NCBI GenBank assembly: GCA_900299355.1
Contig: OMJR01000056.1
Span: 1-35,880 of the forward strand
Reading direction: 5' to 3'
Origin: Anaerolineaceae bacterium
GTDB lineage: Bacteria; Chloroflexota; Anaerolineae; Anaerolineales; UBA11579
DNA length: 35,880 nt
Under the pieces are notes generated by a model. It was given only the letters and a program-made list of their open reading frames with translations. It ran no database searches and was not told the DNA's origin. Both the position numbers and the translations under genes were made by a program. Every line of letters begins with the position of its first letter. Position 1 is the first letter of the stretch. Shown piece after piece: positions 9,740 through 16,849 of the stretch.

Positions 9740-9768
9740 TTGTTTCGGCCCCGCAGGCGATTTATAAT
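9740..9768 (+). promoter_or_regulatory. Sigma-70-like promoter before the Cys-repeat lipoprotein
   Basis: TTGTTT (9740-9745), a 17-nt spacer, then TATAAT (9763-9768). The -10 box is perfect and the -35 box is partial. The next gene starts 40 nt downstream with GAGGAG before its ATG. This suggests the lipoprotein is transcribed separately from tal. Confidence 0.5.
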
Positions 9769-9808
9769 CAGATCAGTTTGAACGCGCCGTTTCTTTGGTG
9801 AGGAGTGC

Positions 9809-12800
9809 ATGTTGGTGACCATTCGTGTCTCCAAGCGAGCGTTGAAAACGGGGGCTATTCTGCTGTTGCTGGCCCTTCTCGCGGCCTGTTCCGGCGCGGT
9901 TGAAACCGCTGCGCCCGGCGATGATATCCCCGAAGACGACATTATTTTGGCGATTGGTGACCTGCTGGTCTATGTGCCCGCCGGTCCCTTCACCATGGGC
10001 AGCAGCGAAGATGACCCGCTGGCCCGCGAGGACGAGTTCCCGGCCCACACCGTAAACCTCAGCGGCTATTTCATTTACCGCCACGAGGTCACCAACGCCC
10101 AATACAAGGCCTGCGTCGAGGCTGGCGACTGCACCGAGCCCACTGATTTGGGCGAGGGGCCTTCCACCGAATACAACGACCCCGAATTTGAAAACAACCC
10201 CGTGGTCGGGGTCAACTGGTATCAGGCCAGTGAGTTCTGTGAATGGGCCGATGCGCGCCTGCCCACCGAAGCCGAGTGGGAGAAGGCTGCCCGTGGCCGC
10301 TATGGCGACCCCTATCCCTGGGGCGCGGATGAGCCTAGCTGCGACCTGGCCAACATGGTCGGCTGTGAGCCGGATGAAGACATCGAGACCTATATCGTTG
10401 CTCAGTATCCAGATGGCGAAAGTGAATACGAAGCCCAGGATATGGCTGGCAACGTGTGGGAATGGATCCTCGATTGGTACGACGAGGACTATTATCTAGT
10501 TTCGCTTAACGGCAATCCGCTGGGGCCGGTGGATGGCGACCTGAAGGTGGTGCGCGGCGGCTCCTACGAGAACGACGTGGTCGACCTGCGCTCGGCGGCC
10601 CGCTTGCCGCTGGATCCCGAGGACGAGTTCAATAACGTCGGCTTCCGCTGCGTGCCGGTCGGGCTGAGCCAGTCGGCTAACCCCGTCCAGACGCCCATCT
10701 GCCGCGATACCTATATTCCTTATTGCACACCACGTGATGAGGACTGCACGCCCCGCACCACCGGCGACGAGCCGGATACGCCGCCCACGGGTGAGATTAC
10801 CCACGGCGGGATTAGTTGCCCGAATGCCGATGGGCAAATGTCCTTCACGATTGATGTGCCCGAGGGCGCTGCCCCGGATGATTACATTGTCTCGCTGGGT
10901 ATCTACGATTACACCTGCTATGAGACCGGTATCCCCGGCCGCTTGATTTGCTATGGCCATCACGTCACCCAGGATAGCTATCAGACCCTCACCGTGTGCG
11001 CCGCCGACAGCCAGAATGCTGGCCTGATTGAAGGGGTGGAGTTGGTCACTGGCGGCCCCAGTGCTGCCCCCGTCGGTCAACTGGTTGCCTACCAACCGAC
11101 GGCTCAGGCGCCCGCTCAGCAGATGCAGGCCTTCCAGCCGACCGCCGAGGCGCCCAGCCAGCAGGTGCAGGCTTTCCAGCCCACCGCCCAGCCCAGCCAG
11201 GCGCAGCTGGTCGCCTATCAACCGCAGGCCGCCGCTCGTCCGTCGGGTGACATTCAGGCTTACCAGTTTGCCGCGCCCAACCTGCAGACCGCCGGCCAGA
11301 GCGGAATTGATGATTATTGCCCCCAAGGCTACCTATACAACGCCATCACCGGCAACTGCGAAAAACCCGAAGACCAGGATAACTGTCCCGAAGGCTGGAG
11401 CTACAACCCGCAGACCTATCAATGCCAACCCGACGACCAGGACGGTTGTCCCGAGGGCACCAGCTACACTGCCGCAGTCCAGGGCTGCACGCCGGATGAT
11501 GGGCAATGCCCGGATGGCTACTACTTCGACCCGCAGACCGAAACCTGCCAACCCCCTGGCAACAACGATGGTGGCGGCGCCTGTCCGGCAGGTTATTACT
11601 ACAACACCGAAATCAACTGCTGTTCGCCCATCCCCGGCAATAATTACGAGTGCGGCGATGGCTACTATTTCAGCGCCGCCCGCAACCAGTGCATTCCAAC
11701 CGATGATTACGGCTGCGGCCCCAATCTGACCTACAACCCCTACGAGGGCGGCTGCGTGCCGGACGATTACAACGACGACGATTGCGAAGACGGCCAGTAC
11801 TACGACACACGCCTGCAGAGCTGTGTAGACCAGCAGACCGAATGCCCGGCCGGCACCGTGCCGACCGAGGATGGCCAGGGCTGCGAGTATCAGCAGCCGC
11901 TGAACCGCCCGGCCACCATCCAGGCCGCCTATGACGGCCCCGAATGCCGCGAACCCGGCTATGTGATGAACGAGCAGGGCTACTGCGTGCCGGAAGATGG
12001 CAACGGCCAGCCCGGCGAATGCGCTCCGGGTAGCTATTACGACACCTATCTGCAGCAATGCATCAGCACCGGCGAGGATGGCTGCGGTCCCGGGTACTAC
12101 TACGATGCTGCGGCGCAGACCTGCCGGCCCACCGATGGCCCCGGCAGCGGCTGTGGCAATGGATACGCTTTCCACGCGGGATTGAACTGCTGCGCGCCTA
12201 CCCCGGGCAATGACAGCACTGCCTGCCTGGAACGAGAGCAGGGCGCCGGTCAACCCACCATCCAGAGCTTCGCCAGCTACACTGCGCCCGGCAACGGCTA
12301 CGACTACGGCCAGGGCTATTGCGACCCCGGACCCGGCCAGCAGTGCCCGGACGGCTACTACTACGACACGGGTCAACAGGTTTGCCTGCCTTACAACGAT
12401 GGTGATTGCCCCCAGGGCTATCACAACAACACGCCGGACGGCAGCTGCGCCCCGATTGGCGCCACCGGCGCGCTGGAGAGCTTCCAATTGGTCAGCTTGC
12501 CCAGCAACCCGTCCTTGCAGACCCAAACAGCCTGCCCCGAAGGGATGAGCTACAACCCCTACAACGGCGGCTGCACCCCGGATGAGGTCACCGGCTACAA
12601 CGACCAATGCGGTGACGGCTATTACTACGACTACCAACTGAATTACTGCATCCCGGTCACCTGCGATGGCTGCGCCCTGGGCTACTACTACGACACCCGA
12701 CAGGAAGCCTGCTTGCCGCTGCCGAGTGGGGTGAATGGCGCGATCTGTCCCAATGGCTGGCACTATGATGAAGCCCAGCAAAGCTGTGTGCCACTTACTG

Positions 12801-13075
12801 GGCAAACTAGTAGCAGCTGCACCACATTCAAGGTATACGTCCCAGATTGTTCTGTAGCCACGCCCACTGCCACACCGCGCTGCGACGATGGCTACTACTG
12901 GGACCCTCAGTACCAAAGTTGTTTACCCGAGGGTGATAGTGGCACTACTGGAGGGGGGGCATGTGCGGGTGTGGTCTGCAGTGCTCGTACGTTGACCGCT
13001 TGTGCATCCGACGGCTGCTGCCACATTTCTAATCCCTGTGCTCCCGTTGCTGTGTGTAATCAATGTGTACCTTAA
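9809..13075 (+). CDS. Lipoprotein: FGE-like domain plus about 20 Cys-rich repeats
   Basis: 1088-residue predicted lipoprotein. An n-region, a hydrophobic core and the lipobox LLAACSG (C27) point to export and membrane anchoring. Residues about 50-290 form an FGE-sulfatase (SUMF1-like) domain: YVPAGPFTMGSSEDDP, RLPTEAEWEKAARG, MAGNVWEW, VVRGGSYEN, NVGFRCVP. The two active-site cysteines of true formylglycine-generating enzymes are missing (SYENDVVDLRSAAR where the enzymes have SYxCHxSYCxRY), so oxidation of sulfatases is unlikely. Next comes a small domain of unknown type, a Gln/Ala/Pro-rich stretch with repeated [AV][FY]QPTA units, then about 20 modules of the type CPxGYYYDxxxxxCxP, and a Cys-dense tail. 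It has its own promoter and a strong hairpin after the stop. Role unknown; binding or structural at the cell surface is an inference. Confidence 0.9.
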   Translation: MLVTIRVSKRALKTGAILLLLALLAACSGAVETAAPGDDIPEDDIILAIGDLLVYVPAGPFTMGSSEDDPLAREDEFPAHTVNLSGYFIYRHEVTNAQYKACVEAGDCTEPTDLGEGPSTEYNDPEFENNPVVGVNWYQASEFCEWADARLPTEAEWEKAARGRYGDPYPWGADEPSCDLANMVGCEPDEDIETYIVAQYPDGESEYEAQDMAGNVWEWILDWYDEDYYLVSLNGNPLGPVDGDLKVVRGGSYENDVVDLRSAARLPLDPEDEFNNVGFRCVPVGLSQSANPVQTPICRDTYIPYCTPRDEDCTPRTTGDEPDTPPTGEITHGGISCPNADGQMSFTIDVPEGAAPDDYIVSLGIYDYTCYETGIPGRLICYGHHVTQDSYQTLTVCAADSQNAGLIEGVELVTGGPSAAPVGQLVAYQPTAQAPAQQMQAFQPTAEAPSQQVQAFQPTAQPSQAQLVAYQPQAAARPSGDIQAYQFAAPNLQTAGQSGIDDYCPQGYLYNAITGNCEKPEDQDNCPEGWSYNPQTYQCQPDDQDGCPEGTSYTAAVQGCTPDDGQCPDGYYFDPQTETCQPPGNNDGGGACPAGYYYNTEINCCSPIPGNNYECGDGYYFSAARNQCIPTDDYGCGPNLTYNPYEGGCVPDDYNDDDCEDGQYYDTRLQSCVDQQTECPAGTVPTEDGQGCEYQQPLNRPATIQAAYDGPECREPGYVMNEQGYCVPEDGNGQPGECAPGSYYDTYLQQCISTGEDGCGPGYYYDAAAQTCRPTDGPGSGCGNGYAFHAGLNCCAPTPGNDSTACLEREQGAGQPTIQSFASYTAPGNGYDYGQGYCDPGPGQQCPDGYYYDTGQQVCLPYNDGDCPQGYHNNTPDGSCAPIGATGALESFQLVSLPSNPSLQTQTACPEGMSYNPYNGGCTPDEVTGYNDQCGDGYYYDYQLNYCIPVTCDGCALGYYYDTRQEACLPLPSGVNGAICPNGWHYDEAQQSCVPLTGQTSSSCTTFKVYVPDCSVATPTATPRCDDGYYWDPQYQSCLPEGDSGTTGGGACAGVVCSARTLTACASDGCCHISNPCAPVAVCNQCVP
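11318..12928 (+). repeat. About 20 Cys-module protein repeats within the lipoprotein gene
   Basis: The encoded modules follow C-x2-G-[YWT]-x-[YF]-[ND]-x(4,6)-C-x-P, for example CPDGYYFDPQTETCQPP, CGDGYYFSAARNQCIPT and CDDGYYWDPQYQSCLPE. By eye I count about 20, separated by acidic Gly/Asp/Pro-rich linkers of varying length. DNA identity between units is modest, so this is an old expansion and not a fresh tandem array. Two modules carry a double cysteine (EINCCSPI and GLNCCAPT). Confidence 0.85.
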
Positions 13076-13085
13076 ACTGAGATAA

Positions 13086-13129
13086 TTAAACACAAAGAGG
13101 CGCAACCGCTTGCGCCTCTTTGTGTTTAA
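13086..13129. terminator. Perfect 20-bp hairpin after the lipoprotein gene
   Basis: TTAAACACAAAGAGGCGCAA, loop CCGC, TTGCGCCTCTTTGTGTTTAA: a perfect 20-bp stem. The GC-rich core followed by TTTGTGTTTAA reads as an intrinsic terminator on + and the mirror image on -. It begins 10 nt after the lipoprotein stop and ends only 7 nt before the ATG of the next gene. Confidence 0.75.
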
Positions 13130-13136
13130 GCACCCG

Positions 13137-13898
13137 ATGCAACGCGACGGAATCCATTATGAAATCACGAACGGGGTCGGCACGCTGACGGTGGACCGCC
13201 CGGCGGTGCGCAACGCGCTGGACTGGAATGCCATGCGCGCCTTTGCCGCCGCAGTAGAAGATGCCCACCGCGATAAGGACTTGCGCGCCCTGATTGTCAC
13301 CGGCGCGGGCGATACCTTCGTTTCCGGTGGCGACCTGCGCGTGCTCAAAGATTACCCCAAGCGCCGCGATGGCCTGCGCCTGGCGATGATTATGGGCAAA
13401 GCCCTGGAGCGATTGCGCAGCCTGCCGGCGCCCACCATCGCCGCCATCAATGGCCCGGCGCGCGGTGGCGGCGCCGAAATCGCCGTGTCCTGCGACCAGC
13501 GCGTAATGGCCCGCGGCGCGGATATCGGTTTCGTGCATGCCCATTTGGGCATCACCACCGCCTGGGGTGGGGCGCGCTATCTCTTCCTCACCGTGGGCTA
13601 TCCCCAAGCGTTGGAACTGCTCACCACTGGCCGCGTGCTGGGCGCAGAGGAGGCCGCGGACATCGGCCTGGTGGACCACCTGGCGCCGCAGGATAGCGCC
13701 CTGGATGCTGCCCGCGAGTTGGCCGCCGAGATGGCCCGCCACCCGGTGGAGGCCGTGCGGGCCGCCAAGCGCCTGCTGCGTTTTGCGGTTGCCTATCCCG
13801 AAGTCGCCAAGCACGCCGAGCGCCGTCTCTTTGCTTCCTTGTGGGATAGTAACTACCGCCGCGAAGCCGTGCGCCGTTTCCTGAACAAAGACAAGTGA
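13137..13898 (+). CDS. Enoyl-CoA hydratase/isomerase family protein, ECHDC1-like (possible acyl-malonyl-CoA decarboxylase)
   Basis: 253-residue crotonase-fold protein. The oxyanion-hole segments are present (TFVSGGDLRVL and NGPARGGGAE), including the first acidic residue (E114). The second catalytic glutamate of enoyl-CoA hydratases, which sits in a GQPE-type motif, is replaced: the sequence is IGFVHAHLGITTAWGG (H134 at that place). That matches the IRFVHKEMGIIPSWGG region of animal ECHDC1 (ethylmalonyl-CoA decarboxylase), a metabolite-repair enzyme acting on ethylmalonyl- and methylmalonyl-CoA. I therefore prefer a decarboxylase-like role over hydratase, from memory of the family and not from a search. 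The ATG at 13137 lies 7 nt after a strong hairpin and has no visible Shine-Dalgarno. The ORF track's earlier start is inside the hairpin. Confidence 0.85.
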   Translation: MQRDGIHYEITNGVGTLTVDRPAVRNALDWNAMRAFAAAVEDAHRDKDLRALIVTGAGDTFVSGGDLRVLKDYPKRRDGLRLAMIMGKALERLRSLPAPTIAAINGPARGGGAEIAVSCDQRVMARGADIGFVHAHLGITTAWGGARYLFLTVGYPQALELLTTGRVLGAEEAADIGLVDHLAPQDSALDAARELAAEMARHPVEAVRAAKRLLRFAVAYPEVAKHAERRLFASLWDSNYRREAVRRFLNKDK

Positions 13899-14010
13899 GC
13901 AGGGGGGAGTGAATAGGGATTGGTGACTAGTGATCAGGGTTAGAAAGTAACACCACTTGCGAAAAGATTTAGGCCAACGATTCACGCAAACTAAGTAGTC
14001 CCCATTTCCT

Positions 14011-14070
14011 GTCATTGCGAGGAGTTTGGAGCTTCGCGCTGACCGACGCGGCAATCTCCACCCCAATCCA
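14011..14070. repeat. GTCATTGCGAGGAG-type intergenic repeat
   Basis: GTCATTGCGAGGAG ... GACGCGGCAATCTCC with an internal GAGCTTCGCGCTGACC segment. ATTGC near the left end pairs with GCAAT on the right, giving a hairpin-like unit. I recall similar GTCATTGCGAGGAGC...GCAATCTCC units as dispersed elements in Chloroflexota genomes. A further degenerate, inverted piece (GCTCCCGCGCAATGAC) lies at about 27077-27094. Confidence 0.55.
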
Positions 14071-14109
14071 TCAACCCTCGCCTGCTTCAACCAATCTCTT
14101 CATTCCGTA

Positions 14110-14129
14110 GGGCGCAGCATGCTGCGCCC
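14110..14129. repeat. Perfect 20-bp palindrome, copy 2 of 3
   Basis: GGGCGCAGCATGCTGCGCCC, identical to the copies at 4616-4635 and 35674-35693, again preceded by GTA and followed by GC. It lies between the ECHDC1-like gene and gnd. Confidence 0.85.
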
Positions 14130-14242
14130 GCCACCGGAACTCACATAGGGGTAGGGTATACCCCGCCCTCCGCCTCTTCCGTCTGCAAATCCCCCGCGCC
14201 ATGCGATAATATGGCAGCACCACTCGCCCCAAGGAGCACAGC

Positions 14243-15157
14243 ATGCAACTCGCCATGATTGGTTTGGGCAAAATGGGCGGCAATATGTCCCGCCGCCTGA
14301 TTGCCGCCGGCCACCAGGTGGTCGGCTTCAACAAGACCAAGCAGACCACCATCGACCTGGCGGAAGAGGTCAGCCTCACGCCCACCTTTTCGCTCAAGGA
14401 AGCGGTTGAGGCGCTGGAAGCGCCGCGCGTGGTGTGGCTGATGGTGCCCGCCGGTGAACCGGTCGAATCCAGTATCCAGGAGCTGGCCGAGCTGTTCGCT
14501 CCTGCCGATATCGTCATTGATGGCGGCAACTCCAATTTCAACGACACAGTGCGGCGGGCCGAGATCCTGGGCGGCAAAGGCATTCACATGGTGGATGCCG
14601 GAGTCAGCGGCGGTGTGTGGGGCCTCGAAGGCGGTTACTCCATGATGGTTGGCGGCGAAAAAGACGTCGTCAAATACCTGCGTCCGATTTTTGAGGCGCT
14701 GGCGCCCGCGCCCGACCAGGGCTGGGGCCATGTCGGGCCGCATGGAGCGGGCCACTTTGTCAAGATGGTACATAACGGCATTGAATACGGCCTTATGGAA
14801 GCCTATGCTGAGGGTTTTGAAATTATGAAGGCCCGCGAGGATTTTGACCTCGACCTGCACCAGGTCGCCGACATCTGGCGCTACGGCTCCGTGGTGCGCA
14901 GCTGGCTGCTGGACCTGACCGCCCGCGCCCTGGAGGATGACCAGCACCTCAGCGATATCGCTGGGTGGGTCGCCGATTCGGGTGAGGGGCGCTGGACGGT
15001 TTTTGAAGCCATCAACCAGGATGTCCCCGCACCGGTGATTACCCTGGCCTTGCTACAGCGCCTGGCCAGCCGCCAGGAGGAGAGTTACGCCGCCAAGCTG
15101 CTGGCCGCCATGCGCCAGCAATTTGGCGGGCACGCCGTTAAGGCCGCCGACGAATAA
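14243..15157 (+). CDS. gnd: 6-phosphogluconate dehydrogenase, short type
   Basis: 304-residue decarboxylating 6-phosphogluconate dehydrogenase, converting 6-phosphogluconate to ribulose-5-phosphate in the oxidative pentose-phosphate pathway. The Rossmann motif is at the N-terminus (MIGLGKMGGNM, GLGKMG at 7-12). The substrate motif VDAGVSGGVWGLEGGYSMMVGG and the catalytic HFVKMVHNGIEYGLMEAYAEG helix are intact, with the catalytic Lys in FVKMVHN. Its length is that of the short (about 300-residue) class and not the 470-residue E. coli enzyme. Cofactor preference cannot be decided: the loop after strand beta2 reads FNKTKQ. AAGGAG lies 6 nt before the ATG. Its stop shares one base with the zwf start (TAATG). 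Confidence 0.95.
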   Translation: MQLAMIGLGKMGGNMSRRLIAAGHQVVGFNKTKQTTIDLAEEVSLTPTFSLKEAVEALEAPRVVWLMVPAGEPVESSIQELAELFAPADIVIDGGNSNFNDTVRRAEILGGKGIHMVDAGVSGGVWGLEGGYSMMVGGEKDVVKYLRPIFEALAPAPDQGWGHVGPHGAGHFVKMVHNGIEYGLMEAYAEGFEIMKAREDFDLDLHQVADIWRYGSVVRSWLLDLTARALEDDQHLSDIAGWVADSGEGRWTVFEAINQDVPAPVITLALLQRLASRQEESYAAKLLAAMRQQFGGHAVKAADE

Positions 15158-16650
15158 TGCAAGCTTCCCAGCTCAAACCGGATGTCCCCGTCGGCCTGGT
15201 GATTTTCGGCGCCACCGGTGACCTCACGGCGCGCAAGCTGGTTCCGGCGCTCTACCAATTGGCGCTGGCCGACCAGCTGCCTGACGACCTGCACATCATT
15301 GGCTTCGCCCGCCGCGAGTGGAGCGACGACGACTTCCGCGACGAAATGTCCGCGGCGGTCAAAGAGCATTCCCGCAGCCAACCGGTTGATGATGAGGTGC
15401 TGCAGCACCTGCTGGGTTGCATGCAGTACGTCGTCGGCGATTTTAACAATCAGGATGCCTACGCCCGCTTGGATGCTTTACTGGATGAACTGAAGGCCGA
15501 CAACCGCCTCTTCTACCTGGCTACGCCGCCCAGGGCTTTCCCGGTAATTATCGACGCGATTGGCGAAGCCAAATTGGCGCACTGTCCTCGGGGCTGGACT
15601 CGCGTGGTGATTGAAAAACCCTACGGCCACGACCTGGCATCCGCCCAGGAACTTGATGAGGTCGCGCACCAGGTCTTTGAGGAAGAACAGATTTATCGCA
15701 TCGACCATTATTTGGGCAAAGAGACCGTGCAAAACATCCTGGTCTTTCGCTTTGCCAACGGCATCTTCGAGCCGCTCTGGAACCGCCGCTACATCGACTC
15801 GGTACAAATCACGATGGCTGAAACCATCGGAGTGGGGGACCGCGCTGGCTATTATGAGGACGCCGGCGTCATCCGGGACATTTTTCAAAACCATCTGCTG
15901 CAGTTATTGGCGTTGACCGCGATGGAGGCGCCAGTGGCTTTTAATGCCCATGCCGTGCGCGATGAGAAGGTCAAGGTGCTGAAAGCGCTGCACCCGCTGA
16001 CTGGCGCGCAGGCCATCCAGCAGACCGTGCGCGCCCAGTATGCGGCTGGCGAAGTGGATGGCGAGGACTTGCCGGGATACCTGGAATTGGATGACGTGGC
16101 CACGGATTCCACCACCGAGACGCTGATGGCGGCCGAGCTGTACATTGATAACTGGCGGTGGGCCGGCGTGCCCTTCTTCTTGCGCTCCGGCAAGCGCCTG
16201 GCGCGCCGGGTAACCGAGATTGCCGTGCAGTACAAGCAGGTGCCGCTCTCGCTCTTCGGCGCCAAGAATATGGCCGGTGAGGCGCCCAACCGCCTGGTGC
16301 TCAACATTCAACCTGAGGAGGGCATCACCCTCGATTTCGGCGCCAAGGTGCCCGGCCCCGATAACGCCATTCAGGGCGTCCAGATGGATTTTAGCTACGC
16401 GGAGGCCTTTGGCGCCGGCACGCCCGAAGCTTATGAGCGCCTGTTGATGGATTGCATGAACGGCGATGCCACGCTCTTTACCCGTAGCGACGAGGTGCAG
16501 GCTGCCTGGGCCTTCGTAGACGGCATCACTGCCGCCTGGCAGCAGCAAGGCGCCCAGCAACTGCCGCAGTACGCGTGCGGCAGCTGGGGCCCGAAGGAGA
16601 TGGATGCCTTCATCCAGGATGCAGGCTTTAGCTGGAGGAATCCAGCGTAG
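15157..16650 (+). CDS. zwf: Glucose-6-phosphate 1-dehydrogenase
   Basis: 497-residue glucose-6-phosphate dehydrogenase, first enzyme of the oxidative pentose-phosphate branch, producing NADPH and 6-phosphogluconolactone. The nucleotide-binding motif FGATGDLTARKL (17-28), the substrate-binding RIDHYLGKE (181-189) and the DNWRWAGVPFFLRSGKRL segment are all present. Length is typical. The start overlaps the gnd stop by one base, so the two dehydrogenases are translationally coupled. The lactonase gene (pgl) that usually acts between them is not in this window. Downstream it ends in a stretch of palindromes and converges with the APH-family gene. Confidence 0.97.
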   Translation: MQASQLKPDVPVGLVIFGATGDLTARKLVPALYQLALADQLPDDLHIIGFARREWSDDDFRDEMSAAVKEHSRSQPVDDEVLQHLLGCMQYVVGDFNNQDAYARLDALLDELKADNRLFYLATPPRAFPVIIDAIGEAKLAHCPRGWTRVVIEKPYGHDLASAQELDEVAHQVFEEEQIYRIDHYLGKETVQNILVFRFANGIFEPLWNRRYIDSVQITMAETIGVGDRAGYYEDAGVIRDIFQNHLLQLLALTAMEAPVAFNAHAVRDEKVKVLKALHPLTGAQAIQQTVRAQYAAGEVDGEDLPGYLELDDVATDSTTETLMAAELYIDNWRWAGVPFFLRSGKRLARRVTEIAVQYKQVPLSLFGAKNMAGEAPNRLVLNIQPEEGITLDFGAKVPGPDNAIQGVQMDFSYAEAFGAGTPEAYERLLMDCMNGDATLFTRSDEVQAAWAFVDGITAAWQQQGAQQLPQYACGSWGPKEMDAFIQDAGFSWRNPA

Positions 16651-16664
16651 GGTCTAAGTCCTAG

Positions 16665-16692
16665 TTAGCAGCGCACCGCATTGTGCAGCTAC
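16665..16692. repeat. REP-like palindrome, GTAGC...GCTAC family, copy 2
   Basis: TTAGCAGCGCACCGCATTGT then GCAGCTAC, 24 of 28 bases identical to 4565-4592. It lies 14 nt after the zwf stop. The palindrome is more degenerate in this copy. Confidence 0.55.
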
Positions 16693-16761
16693 GCCAAGAA
16701 CATTAAGGCTGGGGACAACGCGTACAGAGTCTGATCTGCGGTGAATGGGATGAGTAAAAAT

Positions 16762-16816
16762 CGGAGTCAAGGCTTTAGCCGGTGATTTCCTGAACCCGGT
16801 TATAGCCTCGACTCCG
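16762..16816. repeat. Long inverted repeat between convergent zwf and APH-family gene
   Basis: GGAGTCAAGGCTTTAGCCGG and CCGGTTATAGCCTCGACTCC, 17 of 20 bases complementary, separated by 13 nt; the stem extends by one more C-G pair. The position between two convergent genes fits a bidirectional transcription stop, although no T-tract follows. The sequence also has the look of a dispersed repeat. Confidence 0.65.
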
Positions 16817-16849
16817 GTACTTTAAGCGCTGCGCAGTATGAATGGCACG

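Larger units (their letters stand above)
13899..14242. other. Intergenic region with repeats and gnd leader
   Basis: 344 nt without a credible gene. It holds a low-complexity TGACTAGTGATCAGGG stretch, a GTCATTGCGAGGAG-type repeat (14011-14070), a perfect 20-bp palindrome (14110-14129), a short GGGTATACCC palindrome (14154-14163), and a possible -10 box GATAAT at 14205-14210 with no clear -35. AAGGAG at 14231-14236 serves gnd. The minus-strand ORFs in the track run across the repeats and are antisense to gnd and the hydratase-family gene. Confidence 0.6.

Noticed and set aside
9809-10690. Active formylglycine-generating enzyme
   Set aside because: The fold motifs fit, but the two catalytic cysteines are absent and no sulfatase gene is nearby.
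11333-12916. Long minus-strand ORF of 527 aa
   Set aside because: Antisense to the Cys-repeat lipoprotein; Val/Ala/Ile-rich low-complexity product created by the codon pattern of the + strand gene, with no domain or ribosome binding site.
11318-12928. CRISPR-like array
   Set aside because: The periodicity is at protein level (Cys modules) with poorly conserved DNA and irregular spacing; there are no identical direct repeats and no cas genes.
13086-14090. Minus-strand ORF of 334 aa over the ECHDC1-like gene
   Set aside because: It runs through a terminator hairpin and an intergenic repeat, and the + strand gene is well supported.
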